A stretch of DNA of 64,000 bases from Frankineae bacterium MT45 (lineage in GTDB: Bacteria; Actinomycetota; Actinomycetes; Mycobacteriales; Jatrophihabitantaceae): contig LT629697.1 in the NCBI GenBank assembly GCA_900100325.1, forward strand, positions 1,795,423 through 1,859,422, given 5' to 3'. Position numbers and translations under genes: made by a program. Shown in pieces: positions 16,825 through 25,778 of the stretch. The notes under the pieces are model-generated. The model was not told the DNA's origin. It made no database searches and saw nothing but the letters and a program-made list of their open reading frames with translations. The first letter of the stretch is position 1. The number at the start of each line of letters is the position of its first letter.

Positions 16825-16862
16825 GGGCTGCTCCACCCTCCGTCGTGAGGGTGGAGCAGCCC
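16825..16862 (+). terminator. Strong hairpin after the capsid gene pair
   Basis: A perfect 16-bp stem starts with GGGCTGCTCCACCCTC and has a 6-base loop. It lies between the putative decoration gene and the connector genes and probably limits readthrough, so capsid mRNA is the abundant species. Confidence 0.85.
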
Positions 16863-16881
16863 CCAGGAAGGGAATCAGCTG

Positions 16882-17196
16882 ATGGCAGCAGGGAAGAGAG
16901 CCCGCTCGAGCGACGCGGTCACGTTGGACACCGAGCCGGTCACGACCGAGCAGACAGCGGACAACACCTCGACTGGTGCAGTGGAGTACGCCGCGCCTGG
17001 TGAGACGGTGGTCGAGCACATCGGTGCTGACATTGTGGTCGTGGCGCCGACGCCGGGCCCGGTCACGATGACGGTGTCCTGGTTGTCCGACGGACCCTCG
17101 GATGAGGAGTCGGAGACGACCACGGAGGCGAAGGTCATCGAGGCGCCCGCGACGGCCGCGGTGGAGACGTCCGACGCGACTGTCGTGACGAAGTAG
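16882..17196 (+). CDS. Hypothetical acidic head protein
   Basis: This 104-aa protein starts at ATG 16882 after AAGGGAA. It is Thr/Glu/Val-rich, with an acidic disordered tail and a central segment (GADIVVVAPTPGPVTMTVSW). It has no recognised domain. It sits between the capsid terminator and the connector genes. Confidence 0.6.
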   Translation: MAAGKRARSSDAVTLDTEPVTTEQTADNTSTGAVEYAAPGETVVEHIGADIVVVAPTPGPVTMTVSWLSDGPSDEESETTTEAKVIEAPATAAVETSDATVVTK

Positions 17197-17198
17197 CC

Positions 17199-17702
17199 GT
17201 GACCTCGCCGGACCCGCTCGCGGTGGCGATCATGGTCAGTCGCTGCCATTGGGACCCGACGCTGATCGTCGAGGACGAGCAGGTTGTTTTGGATGGGGAT
17301 GGCGGCAAGTCGTTGTTTCTGCCGTCGCTTCACGTCACGGATGTGTCGGCGGTCAGCGTCGTCGATTCCCATGGGGTCACGACGGATCTGGCCATCGGCC
17401 CGGGCCTTGACGTCGGGTGGTCCGAGAACGGTGAGCTGCAGCGCAGCAGCTACCCGTATGCGTGGCCGGTGGGGCAGCGGAACATCACGGTGACGTACTC
17501 CGGCGGGTACGTCGACGTGCCGGCGACGCTGACCGCGGTGCTGGACTCATTGACGTCTCGGATGCCGCAGATCAAATCCGGTGCGGCCTCCAGGAAGCTG
17601 GGGACCGCGTCGGTAGCTTTCGCGCAATCGGTCGCAGAAGGTGGGCTGTTGTCGGTGGAGACGATGATCCTCGACCGGTACCGCATCCAGCCGGTGCGCT
17701 GA
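17199..17702 (+). CDS. Head-tail connector (adaptor-like)
   Basis: This 167-aa protein starts at GTG 17199. The pattern TLIVEDEQVVLDGDGGKSLFLPS, ITVTYSGGYVDVPATLTAVL and LLSVETMILDRYRI matches head-tail adaptor proteins (HK97 gp6-like) that bind below the portal. The next gene overlaps by one base, consistent with the standard connector order. Confidence 0.7.
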   Translation: MTSPDPLAVAIMVSRCHWDPTLIVEDEQVVLDGDGGKSLFLPSLHVTDVSAVSVVDSHGVTTDLAIGPGLDVGWSENGELQRSSYPYAWPVGQRNITVTYSGGYVDVPATLTAVLDSLTSRMPQIKSGAASRKLGTASVAFAQSVAEGGLLSVETMILDRYRIQPVR

Positions 17703-18022
17703 TGGATGCGTTCTGGTTCGTTCAGCAGGCTCTCGCTCAGCCCTTTCTCGGGACGTCGAGCGACGGTGATGTGTGGGACGTTGAGGTGCCGGTCGCTTGT
17801 TGGGTCGAAGACGGCGTGAAGGTCGTCCGGGACCACGGCGGCGAAGAGACTGTGTCGACCTCGCGGATCTACGCTGCGCTGGCTGATGCGCCGAAGCTGC
17901 TCGCCAGCTCCCTGGTGACGACGCCGGGCAGCAACACGCCGGCCCGGGTGATCGTCCTGGAGCGACACGACTCCGGAGCGCTCGGCTTCGACATCGACCA
18001 CGTCTGCGCGCACCTGATCTAG
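17702..18022 (+). CDS. Head-tail stopper-like protein
   Basis: This 106-aa protein starts at ATG 17702 (TGATG overlap). Position and size fit the head-completion/stopper protein that seals DNA in the head. The sequence is beta-rich (DVWDVEVPVACWVEDGVKVV) and has no diagnostic motif, so the call rests mainly on gene order. Confidence 0.6.
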   Translation: MDAFWFVQQALAQPFLGTSSDGDVWDVEVPVACWVEDGVKVVRDHGGEETVSTSRIYAALADAPKLLASSLVTTPGSNTPARVIVLERHDSGALGFDIDHVCAHLI

Positions 18023-18036
18023 TTGGAGGCGGCACC

Positions 18037-18408
18037 GTGGGGATGGACGTCGAACTGACCTTGCCGCCCATCACGGTGGAGCTCGCCGCAGCACGACGCC
18101 GAGCGTTGCTGGTGGTCGCTGCGGAGCTGATGGCCGTCGCGGCGGGCCTGGCACCGACGGAGCCGGAGCCGAAGCACGGTGTGCATCTACGTGAGACCGC
18201 GTTCGTGCGCCTCGAAGCGGCGTTGGACGGCGGCGACCAGGTCGCGATCGGGTTCGACGCGTTCTGGGCGATCTGGATGCATGAATGGATGGACGTTGCG
18301 CACCCCCACGGTGGGCAGGCGAAGTTCCTGGAGCTCCCAGTCGTCGAAGGTGGGGAGGCAGCGATGGAGAAGGTAGCCGCGCTGATTCGTGAGGCGATCG
18401 AGGCGTGA
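18037..18408 (+). CDS. Neck/minor tail protein (HK97 gp10-like)
   Basis: This 123-aa protein starts at GTG 18037. The arrangement PTEPEPKHGVHLRETAFVRL, FWAIWMHEWMDVAHPHGGQA, KFLELPV and a final helix is that of the gp10-like neck protein family, whose C-terminal 'H...GGQAKFL' box is conserved. It is GTGA-coupled to the next gene. Confidence 0.75.
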   Translation: MGMDVELTLPPITVELAAARRRALLVVAAELMAVAAGLAPTEPEPKHGVHLRETAFVRLEAALDGGDQVAIGFDAFWAIWMHEWMDVAHPHGGQAKFLELPVVEGGEAAMEKVAALIREAIEA

Positions 18409-18845
18409 GCACCAGCCTGCTCACGAAAGGCGTCGCCGGCCTGATCCATGAAGCGGGGATCGGTGTGTACGATCCGGCCCGGCGATGGCTGGACAGTGAC
18501 ACTGAGTTCGCGGTGATGATGAACAAGGTGCCGACGTCGCCGCCGCTGGTCATCGCACTGACCCCTTATCACGTGCAGGACAGCTTGCGGACCACAGACT
18601 CGATACTCGGGCTGCAGGTCCGCATCCGAGGTAACAAGAACCCGGCGACCGTCCTGGATGCCGACGACGCGATTTTCAACCTGATCCACGGCATGCACGA
18701 CACCGTGATCAACGGCGTGCCCGTCGCGCTGATCTGGCGCGATTCGTGGGTGCCGGCGCAGCCGGACAAGAACGAACGCTGGGAATTGGCCAGCAACTAC
18801 TACATCCGCACCGACGTGCCGACCACGTACCGCGACGACGACTAA
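18405..18845 (+). CDS. Tail terminator / minor capsid-type protein
   Basis: This 146-aa protein is coupled to the neck protein and precedes the tail tube gene. The sequences VQDSLRTTDSILGLQVRIRG and DADDAIFNLIHGMHD resemble the phage 'minor capsid protein' family, which in siphoviruses acts as tail terminator. The functional call is from position and resemblance. Confidence 0.7.
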   Translation: MSTSLLTKGVAGLIHEAGIGVYDPARRWLDSDTEFAVMMNKVPTSPPLVIALTPYHVQDSLRTTDSILGLQVRIRGNKNPATVLDADDAIFNLIHGMHDTVINGVPVALIWRDSWVPAQPDKNERWELASNYYIRTDVPTTYRDDD

Positions 18846-18874
18846 CCAGCCGCCGTTCCTCCTGCTTCACCTGC

Positions 18875-18902
18875 ACCCCTCAGCTACCGGCTCGGGGGTT
18901 TT
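18875..18902 (+). terminator. Imperfect hairpin with T-run before the tail tube gene
   Basis: ACCCC and GGGGT flank an imperfect stem, followed by TTTT at 18899-18902. It is a plausible weak intrinsic terminator or attenuator separating connector and tail genes. Confidence 0.45.
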
Positions 18903-18928
18903 CGTCATGCCCGAAAGGAAACCCTCCG

Positions 18929-19660
18929 ATGGCCGCAGTAATCACTAGCTTCTCCCCGTCGACCGGCCCCACGGCCGGCGGGACGGCGATCACCGTCGTC
19001 GGCACGTCGCTGAACCTGGTGACGACTGTGCTCGTCGGCACCACCCCGGCCGCGATCACCGCTCAGTCGTCGACGTCGCTTACGTTCGTCACGCCGCCGC
19101 AGCCAGCCGGCACCAAGACGTTCTTCCTCGTCGACGAGACGACGCCTGCAATGACCCCGTCGGCGACACCGATCACCTTCTCCGCCGGCGCCGCGTTGAC
19201 GCCGCTGTCGACGACGCTGGCCACGAAGTGGAAGCTCCAGGTCGACAGCAGCAGCGCCCAGGACGGCACCGGGTACATCCTCGTGCGTGGCATGACCGAT
19301 TTCCAGCCGGGCGTTGATCAGCAGACGCAGGACGACTCGGACTATGACTCCGGTGTGTGGGGGTCGGACGTCGTGACCCAGCTGAAGTGGAAGAACACCT
19401 GCAAGCTCGACCGGAAGGTCGCCGCAGGCTACACCGAGGACCCGGGCCAGGCGATCCTGCGTGCCGCGTCGGCGACGACCGGCGCCCCATCGGTTGTCCG
19501 GGTCCGCTGGTACGACCGCAACGGTGGCCCGGAGGCCTACGAGGGCTACGGCATCGTGACCTGGTCGGACGACGGCGGGAACACCTCGGCGAAGTCCAGC
19601 GTCTCGGTGACGATCATGGGCCGCGGCGCCCGCGCCACCATCACCAACCCGGGTAGCTAA
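18929..19660 (+). CDS. Major tail tube protein with N-terminal IPT/TIG domain
   Basis: This 243-aa protein starts at ATG 18929 (GAAAGGAA upstream). Residues about 3-85 form an immunoglobulin-like IPT/TIG domain (SFSPSTGPTAGGTAITVVGT, VLVGTTPAAI). The rest is the tube domain (LATKWKLQVD, MTDFQPGVDQQTQDDSDYDS, TWSDDGGNTSAKSSVSV). Ig domains on tube proteins usually project from the tail surface and bind weakly to cells or sugars. A close paralogue of the tube domain without TIG lies at 28561-29082. Confidence 0.85.
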   Translation: MAAVITSFSPSTGPTAGGTAITVVGTSLNLVTTVLVGTTPAAITAQSSTSLTFVTPPQPAGTKTFFLVDETTPAMTPSATPITFSAGAALTPLSTTLATKWKLQVDSSSAQDGTGYILVRGMTDFQPGVDQQTQDDSDYDSGVWGSDVVTQLKWKNTCKLDRKVAAGYTEDPGQAILRAASATTGAPSVVRVRWYDRNGGPEAYEGYGIVTWSDDGGNTSAKSSVSVTIMGRGARATITNPGS

Positions 19661-19662
19661 CT

Positions 19663-20142
19663 GTGCCGGAGCTGCTTGAGCTGGAGGAGTTCCTCGACCC
19701 CCCGGTGCTGAAGATGCCGTACCGGGGCCGCACGTACGAGGTGCAGGAATGCTCCGCGGCGGTGTGGCTGAAGCTGACGGCACTTTTCGAGGCGACCCGC
19801 AACGGGTCGGTCGCCGAAGCGATCAGTGACATCGACCTGTTCAGGATGACCCTCGGCGATGAGCTCTACGCCGAGCTGTTCGAGCAGACCCCGAAGTCGT
19901 TCGTCGAGCTCGCCGGGATCACCGCCTGGTACTGGCAGCTCGGGCTACCCGACACGGCCAAGGCGTACTTCGCGAATAAGGGAAAAGCCTTGACTCCGGA
20001 GCCGAGCCCGACGACTCCGGAGTCGAAGGTAAGTACCCGCCAGACAACCCAGCGGAAGACCCGTACGGCCGCGGCGAGTACGACCCGGTCACGGGCCTCT
20101 GGGACTTCTACGAGCGGCCGCCGCACATCCAAGCGCAGCTAG
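19663..20142 (+). CDS. Tail assembly chaperone, short form (gpG-like)
   Basis: This 159-aa protein starts at GTG 19663. It reads well up to about residue 108 (YEVQECSAAVWLKLTALFEA, FVELAGITAWYWQLGLPDTA) and then becomes a Ser/Thr/Arg low-complexity tail. This is exactly where the -1 frameshift site sits (19980-19986). Such chaperones coat the tape measure during tail assembly. Confidence 0.85.
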   Translation: MPELLELEEFLDPPVLKMPYRGRTYEVQECSAAVWLKLTALFEATRNGSVAEAISDIDLFRMTLGDELYAELFEQTPKSFVELAGITAWYWQLGLPDTAKAYFANKGKALTPEPSPTTPESKVSTRQTTQRKTRTAAASTTRSRASGTSTSGRRTSKRS

Positions 20143-20369
20143 ACGGCTCGGCGGAGATGGCGCTGACGTGGCCGAGGGTGCTCGGTCACTGGAAGCTCGC
20201 CGAGCTGGACCTGCATCAGGTCTTCGGCGTCGATGTGGAGTCGGGTGTTCTCGCGTCCCGGTCAGCTCGATGGCTGCGTGACCGGTTGCTTGATCTGACG
20301 CTCACCCGGGGTACGCGTCTCGAGCGATCGCTTCGGCCAGACAAGTCCACGGAGCCTGAGGAGGCCTGA
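19663..20369 (+). CDS. Tail assembly chaperone, -1 frameshifted long form (gpGT-like)
   Basis: Slipping back one base on G-GGA-AAA (19980-19986) joins codons 19663-19986 to the reading frame 19986-20369, giving about 235 aa. The new frame is open and protein-like from the slip (GEYDPVTGLWDFYERPPHIQ, then MALTWPRVLGHWKLAELDLH). The downstream part alone has no convincing start (an in-frame ATG at 20157 is deep inside it). Lambda gpG/gpGT and most siphoviruses use the same arrangement. Confidence 0.85.
19980..19986 (+). promoter_or_regulatory. Slippery heptamer GGGAAAA for -1 ribosomal frameshifting
   Basis: Read in the chaperone frame it is G GGA AAA, the canonical X XXY YYZ slip pattern. It lies just where the zero frame turns low-complexity and the -1 frame becomes protein-like. 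Confidence 0.82.
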
Positions 20370-20372
20370 CGC

Positions 20373-23300
20373 ATGCCTCTGAACGTCGGCAACCTCGTCG
20401 CCTACATCAAGCTGATGGGCGGAGCCGAGTTCGATTCGTCGGTCACCCGTAGCCAGGAGTCGCTCGATCTCACGGCTCAGGCCGCCCGACGGACCGGTGT
20501 TGCAGTCGATGAGACCGGTGTGGCGTTGCAGGGCGCCGGCCGGTCGGCGACCGTCGCGTCTGAAGGGTCGGCGAAGTTCCGGGCGGCGCAGCTGTCGGCG
20601 ATCGCCGCGTCGGAGCGGTACAACGCCGTCCTGGCCGACGAGAACGCGACGATGGGGCGGCTGGCGTCCGCTGAGGCTTCTGTCATCCGGGCCAACGAGC
20701 GGGTCGCTGCGTCGGCGCAGGGTGCGACGGAGGCGCAGGAGAAGCAGGTCGTCGCGTCTGACCACGCTGGTAAGTCGGCGGTGGAGGGAACGAAGTCGCT
20801 GCTGAAGATGGCTGTCGGTTTCGCGGCCGTCGGCGGGGCGATCGAGATCGCGAAGTCGACCGGTGATTTCCAGAAGGAGACGAACGTCTTCGTCACGGCC
20901 GCCGGGGAGCAGCAGGCCGCGTTGGGGAAGGTCCGTCAGGGCATCCTCGATATCGCCGGCGAGACGGGCACGACGTGGCAGCAGCTCACGAACGGCATGT
21001 ACATCGCCGAGAAGGCTGGCTATTCGCTGGCCAAGGGCGGCCTCGACGTCGTTCACGCCGCAGCTGAGGGCGCGAAGGAAGAGAACGCCGACCTCGCCAC
21101 GGTCGTCAACGGTGTGACTTCGGTGATGGCCAGCTATCACTTGAAGGCCTCCGACGCGGTGATGGTCACCAACGAGGTGAAGGCCGCCGCTGGCGAAGCC
21201 AAGACCACGATGGAGCTCTTCACTGGCTCTCTGTCGACGGTCCTGCCGCAGGCCTCGGCGAATCACATCGCGTTCGCTGACGTCGCTGGTTCGCTGGCCA
21301 GCTTGACTCAGCACGGCACGACCGCTGATGAGGCCACCCAGGAGCTCGCGAACACCATCAAGAACCTGGGCGCACCGAACGCCGTCGCGGCGAAGGAGAT
21401 GGCGCAGCTCGGGATCAGCGCGAACGATGTGTCGCTGAACCTCGGTACGAGCAAGCGTGGTCTCGCGGGGACCATCAATTACCTGTCCGACACCGTGCTG
21501 AGCAAGATGGCCAGGTCCGGTGACAAGGCCGGCACGGTTCTGCTGAACACCTTCAACCAGTCGAAGACCGCGTCAGCTGCTGCGGCGACCGAGATGGCCG
21601 CCCTCGGCCCCGCCGCTCAGAAGGTCGCTGTGGCCTACGCCAACGGGTCGCTGTCACTCGGTGACTACCGAGCCGCGTTGAAGGGCCTGCCGGCCGATCA
21701 GGCGGCGCTGCTGCAGCAGTGGAAGTCAACGCAGGACGGCGCCAAGGGATTCCAGTCGGCGCTCCGCAACGGGCTGACCGCGAACCAGACGTACACCGAC
21801 ATCATCAAGAAGATGACCGGCGGCGTGAACGGTCTGAACACCGTGCTGCAGCTGACCGGGGAGTCGACCGAAGGTAACGCCGAGCGGATCAAACGGATCT
21901 CCGATGCGTCGAAGAACGCCGGCACTGACGTGCAGGGCTGGGCGTCCACACAGAAGCTGATGAACACCCAGCTCGACGAGCTGAAGCAGAAGGCCCAGGG
22001 CGCTGGCATCACCATCGGCGAGGACCTGGTCCCGAAGATCACCAGCGGGACCGGGTTCCTGCTTGATCACGAGAAGACGATCATGCACGTCGCTGAGGCC
22101 TACTTGGCGTACAAGGCAGCGGTAATCGCTGCCGGAGCCGCGCAGAGCGTCTGGGCGCTCGGGTCGACGGCCGTCACGGCTGCCGTGGAATTCGTTGGCC
22201 GCGTTGTTGGGCTGAACCAGATCAACATCACCCGCGCCGCGATCGAGCAGGCCGCAGCGTGGGAAGAGTCGATGATCGAGATGGAGGCCAGCACAGGGCA
22301 GGCCGCGGCGAGTCTCACCGCGTCGGGCGACGTGATGGCGCAGGCACTCCGCAACGCCGCCGCCGGGTCGCAGGAGGCCGCGGCCGAGATGGCAGCAGCC
22401 GACACCGAGATGGTCGCCGGCGCCGATGGAGCCGCTGCGGGGATCGACACCGCGCTCGGTTCAACGGGTATTGGCCTCGCCATTGTCGGGCTGGGTGCCG
22501 GCTTGACGTTCGCCGCGAAGCATTTCGGGTTGTTCGGTAGCAGCGCGAAGGCCGCGCAGCAGCCGGTCGAGGATCTGACCACCGACATCGACACCAACAC
22601 GTTTGCTTTGAACGCGAACGGTAAGCAGGCGGTCATCCACTCGCTGCAAGCATCCGGCGCGTTCGACGCAGCCAACCGTCTCGGGGTCAACCTCGCCTTG
22701 GTGACCAAGGCCGCGATGGGCAACACGCAGGCGCAGAAGGATCTCAACGCCGCGATGGTCTTCGCCGAAGGCGCGTTGTCCCGCAACGGCGCGCTGACCA
22801 AGCAGCAGCAGGACGACGTTACGAAGCTGGGTGGCGCGGTCGACGCGCAGGCGCAGGCCGTGAAGAACGCCACCCAGGCGGCCGCGAACGAGGTCTCTGC
22901 TAACAAGGACGCCTCGATCGCACAGATCGCGCACAAGCAGGCCGTCGACGCAGCGACCTACTCCACCACGCAGTTCCACGACAAGACGGCGACCGCGAAC
23001 CAAGCCCTCGACGACATGGGCACGAAGCATCCCCGTCCCGTGATCCTTGACGATCAGGTGAGGGCAGCGCTTCAAAAGACCGACGACCTGAACATTTCAC
23101 TCGCGAATGTCGACGCATTCGCTCGGAAGCCACCTCCGGTGATCCGCATCGACGGATCGCAGATCAATGCTGTCGACCAGTCGCTCTCCGATGTGCTGCA
23201 GCGGATCTACACGATCAACAGCACTCCGGTGAAGACGGTGACCAAGGACCCGAACGGGATGCCGTTCGTGCCCGGCGCGACGGTCCCGAAGGGAACGCCG

Positions 23301-23687
23301 CGGTCGGCGGCGGGTGGCACGGTCGGCGGTAACGGTGGGCCGACTGCTGACGATCAGCTGACGTGGTTGTCGACGGGTGAGGAAGTCATCCAGCAGTCGC
23401 AGGCGAAGGTCTGGCGGCCGGTGCTGAAGGCGATCAATGCGGGGACGTTCCGGGGGATCTCGACGGTAGCCACCTCGGGGTCCGGGCCGAGCGCGCCGCA
23501 GCCATCAGCGTCGCCGATGGCCGGCGCTGATGTGCTGTCCGAGCTGCAGAGCCTGCGGGAGCAGGTCGCTGTTCTGACCCACGTCACGAAGGCCCAGACC
23601 GCCGCGGTCGTCCAGGGCCAGCGGGACTCCGCGCTGGAGGTCGCACGCAGGACGAAGACGATGCAGGGAGCGGGGTCGCGGAAATGA
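20373..23687 (+). CDS. Tape measure protein
   Basis: This 1104-aa protein, the longest gene of the window, sets tail length. Long Ala/Gln/Glu-rich helices are broken by hydrophobic stretches (LLKMAVGFAAVGGAIEIAKS; LGSTGIGLAIVGLGAGLTFA). It has the tape-measure core features of phage tail proteins (TGDFQKETNVFVTAAGEQ; VTSVMASYHLKASDAVMVTN). It starts at ATG 20373 and overlaps the next gene by ATGA. Confidence 0.94.
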   Translation: MPLNVGNLVAYIKLMGGAEFDSSVTRSQESLDLTAQAARRTGVAVDETGVALQGAGRSATVASEGSAKFRAAQLSAIAASERYNAVLADENATMGRLASAEASVIRANERVAASAQGATEAQEKQVVASDHAGKSAVEGTKSLLKMAVGFAAVGGAIEIAKSTGDFQKETNVFVTAAGEQQAALGKVRQGILDIAGETGTTWQQLTNGMYIAEKAGYSLAKGGLDVVHAAAEGAKEENADLATVVNGVTSVMASYHLKASDAVMVTNEVKAAAGEAKTTMELFTGSLSTVLPQASANHIAFADVAGSLASLTQHGTTADEATQELANTIKNLGAPNAVAAKEMAQLGISANDVSLNLGTSKRGLAGTINYLSDTVLSKMARSGDKAGTVLLNTFNQSKTASAAAATEMAALGPAAQKVAVAYANGSLSLGDYRAALKGLPADQAALLQQWKSTQDGAKGFQSALRNGLTANQTYTDIIKKMTGGVNGLNTVLQLTGESTEGNAERIKRISDASKNAGTDVQGWASTQKLMNTQLDELKQKAQGAGITIGEDLVPKITSGTGFLLDHEKTIMHVAEAYLAYKAAVIAAGAAQSVWALGSTAVTAAVEFVGRVVGLNQINITRAAIEQAAAWEESMIEMEASTGQAAASLTASGDVMAQALRNAAAGSQEAAAEMAAADTEMVAGADGAAAGIDTALGSTGIGLAIVGLGAGLTFAAKHFGLFGSSAKAAQQPVEDLTTDIDTNTFALNANGKQAVIHSLQASGAFDAANRLGVNLALVTKAAMGNTQAQKDLNAAMVFAEGALSRNGALTKQQQDDVTKLGGAVDAQAQAVKNATQAAANEVSANKDASIAQIAHKQAVDAATYSTTQFHDKTATANQALDDMGTKHPRPVILDDQVRAALQKTDDLNISLANVDAFARKPPPVIRIDGSQINAVDQSLSDVLQRIYTINSTPVKTVTKDPNGMPFVPGATVPKGTPRSAAGGTVGGNGGPTADDQLTWLSTGEEVIQQSQAKVWRPVLKAINAGTFRGISTVATSGSGPSAPQPSASPMAGADVLSELQSLREQVAVLTHVTKAQTAAVVQGQRDSALEVARRTKTMQGAGSRK

Positions 23688-24487
23688 CGTCATCGAGCGA
23701 TGGTGTTGTGACCGCGACCCTGGACCCGACAACGGCCAGCGTGAAGCTTTCGGTCAACTGGCACACCCTGCACCCGACCCCGTCATATGTCGCGATCACC
23801 GTGTTCCGCACGGCGAACGGGACGACAGACGTGGTTCGGGGAATGGATTCGATCCTCGCTCCCGGCGGTGTCCTGAACGGCATCGACCATGAGGCACCGC
23901 TCGGAGTGGCCTGCACCTACTCGGCGACGGAGAACACCCCGTCGACTGGCGCGGTGCTGTACACGTCGACGACGGCAACGGTAACGATCGCCGCGCCGAG
24001 CCCAGTCGCGTGGCTGAAGCATCTGATGATGCCGAAGCTGTCGCAGCAGGTGTCGATCAACGTCATGCCGACGGGCGACCTCGACATCCAGCAGGGCGTC
24101 TTCGCCCAGGCCGGCGAGGAGTTCCCCAACGTGGTGCAGGACGTGCGTCAGGGGGAGACGGGGACGCTCGGGGTGAAGGTGACGACGTTGGTGCAGCTGA
24201 CCGCGATGCGGGCGCTGATGAAGGCCGCTGGCCCGTACCTGCTGCAGATGCCGGGCTACAACGAGGACGATCGTTACCTGGCGATCGGCCGGATCTCGGC
24301 TCCTCGGGTGACGTGGAAGCCGGACGACCCGCGCCGCAACTACCTGATGGAGTTCACCGAGGTCGACCGGCCGCCGACGTTCGGTGCCACGGTGTCGATC
24401 CCGGGTCGCACGCTGGATGATTCGCTCGTTGCTTACCCGCTGGTGTCGAATCGGTCGGCTAGCACGGTCATCGCCAAGTCGGCCTAG
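23684..24487 (+). CDS. Distal tail / minor tail protein
   Basis: This 267-aa protein is ATGA-coupled to the tape measure, where the distal tail protein normally lies. The N-terminal half resembles a fibronectin- or Ig-like beta domain (VKLSVNWHTLHPTPSYVAIT). The C-terminal half has the phage minor-tail style (GDLDIQQGVFAQAGEEFPN, YLMEFTEVDRPP). The call is based on position plus general resemblance. Confidence 0.72.
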   Translation: MTSSSDGVVTATLDPTTASVKLSVNWHTLHPTPSYVAITVFRTANGTTDVVRGMDSILAPGGVLNGIDHEAPLGVACTYSATENTPSTGAVLYTSTTATVTIAAPSPVAWLKHLMMPKLSQQVSINVMPTGDLDIQQGVFAQAGEEFPNVVQDVRQGETGTLGVKVTTLVQLTAMRALMKAAGPYLLQMPGYNEDDRYLAIGRISAPRVTWKPDDPRRNYLMEFTEVDRPPTFGATVSIPGRTLDDSLVAYPLVSNRSASTVIAKSA

Positions 24488-25576
24488 ATGCTGCCCGTCG
24501 GCCCCTTGTGGGATCAGACGATCCGCTCCACGAACCGGCCGGTCATTAGCTACGACGTGCTGGAGTCGGGCAACGTGGTGAAGACCGGGCTACCGGTCAG
24601 CGGCGGCAGCGTCACCGGATCACGGTCACAGTTCGCTCGCCGCACGGTGAACGCCAACATCACCCAACGCGACCTGGTCCGCGCGGCCGGCGGCCCGATC
24701 AATCTGGCCAATGAGATGCGGATCTGGCGCGGTGTGCATCTGCCTAACGGTGCGATCGAGCAGCACTGCATCGGCACGTTCGGGTTCGCTGATATCGAGG
24801 ACGACACACCGGTCGGCTTGATCAGCATCTCGGCGTACGACCGCAGCAAACGGCTCGAAGAGGACAGCTTCCCGTACCCGCGGACCTTCGGCGGCATGCG
24901 GGTGTCGGACATCATCCGGCAGCTCATCACGGAGTCGATCTCGTGGGCGTCGCTCACGGTCGACCCGCTGGTCTTCGACCCGTTCATCACCTCGGCGACT
25001 TACGACGGTGGCGACGGAAGCAGAGCGTATGCGATCACCCAGCTGACGTTGAGTATCGGCGCTGAGCTCGTCGCCGACGTCTACGGCCAGTTCGTTCTAC
25101 GCCCGCTACCCTCGACGTCCGGCACGGCGGTATGGACCGCCGGCCCGGGCGGCGTACTCACGTCGAAGCGGATGCAGTCACGCGAGGACGTCTACAACGG
25201 CGTCTACGTGTCAGGCACTGCGGGCACCGACGGTGTGGTGCCTCAATCAGCGTGGCTGCACGATGACAACCCGGCTTCCTCGACCTATTGGGGCGGCCCG
25301 TTCGGTCACAAGACCTTCATCCTCAACAGCCAGACCGTGACGACCCAGGGGCAGGCCGACTATGTCGCGCCGAAGCTCCTGGCTGACTCCATCGGCTCGG
25401 CCAGCAGCGTCAGCTTCGGCTCAATCGTGAATGCGGCGCTCGAGCCCGGCGACCTCGTGAACATGCCGGTCACGGGTGGCCGCGAAGTGCATCTCCTTGA
25501 TTCCCTGACCATTCCTCTTACGGTGGGAGACCCGATGACTGGCGACACCCGTTCAACTCAGCCGACGCTGTCATGA
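24488..25576 (+). CDS. Baseplate hub-like minor tail protein (DUF5047-type)
   Basis: This 362-aa protein begins directly after the previous stop. The features VVKTGLPVSGGSVTGSRSQF, RRTVNANITQRDLV, FGFADIEDD, YDRSKRLEEDSFP and EPGDLVNMPVTGG resemble the DUF5047 family of actinophage tail proteins, which sit where the tail hub (gp27-like) is expected. Function is inferred from position. Confidence 0.7.
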   Translation: MLPVGPLWDQTIRSTNRPVISYDVLESGNVVKTGLPVSGGSVTGSRSQFARRTVNANITQRDLVRAAGGPINLANEMRIWRGVHLPNGAIEQHCIGTFGFADIEDDTPVGLISISAYDRSKRLEEDSFPYPRTFGGMRVSDIIRQLITESISWASLTVDPLVFDPFITSATYDGGDGSRAYAITQLTLSIGAELVADVYGQFVLRPLPSTSGTAVWTAGPGGVLTSKRMQSREDVYNGVYVSGTAGTDGVVPQSAWLHDDNPASSTYWGGPFGHKTFILNSQTVTTQGQADYVAPKLLADSIGSASSVSFGSIVNAALEPGDLVNMPVTGGREVHLLDSLTIPLTVGDPMTGDTRSTQPTLS

Positions 25577-25776
25577 CGATCGGCACCATCACGGCGGTGA
25601 ACACTCCCGCGACGATGGACGACATTCTGACCGTCGACGTCGCGACAGGCGGCGAGGGAACTCCGAAGGCGGTCGTCCCCTACGGCTACAACCCGCAGGT
25701 CGGTGATTTGGTGAACGTCATCTTCACCAACGCGGGACCGGCCGTCAACGTTGCCTTCACAGGGAATCGGGGCTAG
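25573..25776 (+). CDS. Small baseplate-associated protein
   Basis: This 67-aa beta-rich protein is ATGA-coupled to the hub protein. It contains VVPYGYNPQVGDLVNVIFTN, reminiscent of the OB-fold segment in small phage baseplate proteins. Function not known. Confidence 0.6.
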   Translation: MTIGTITAVNTPATMDDILTVDVATGGEGTPKAVVPYGYNPQVGDLVNVIFTNAGPAVNVAFTGNRG

Positions 25777-25778
25777 CG

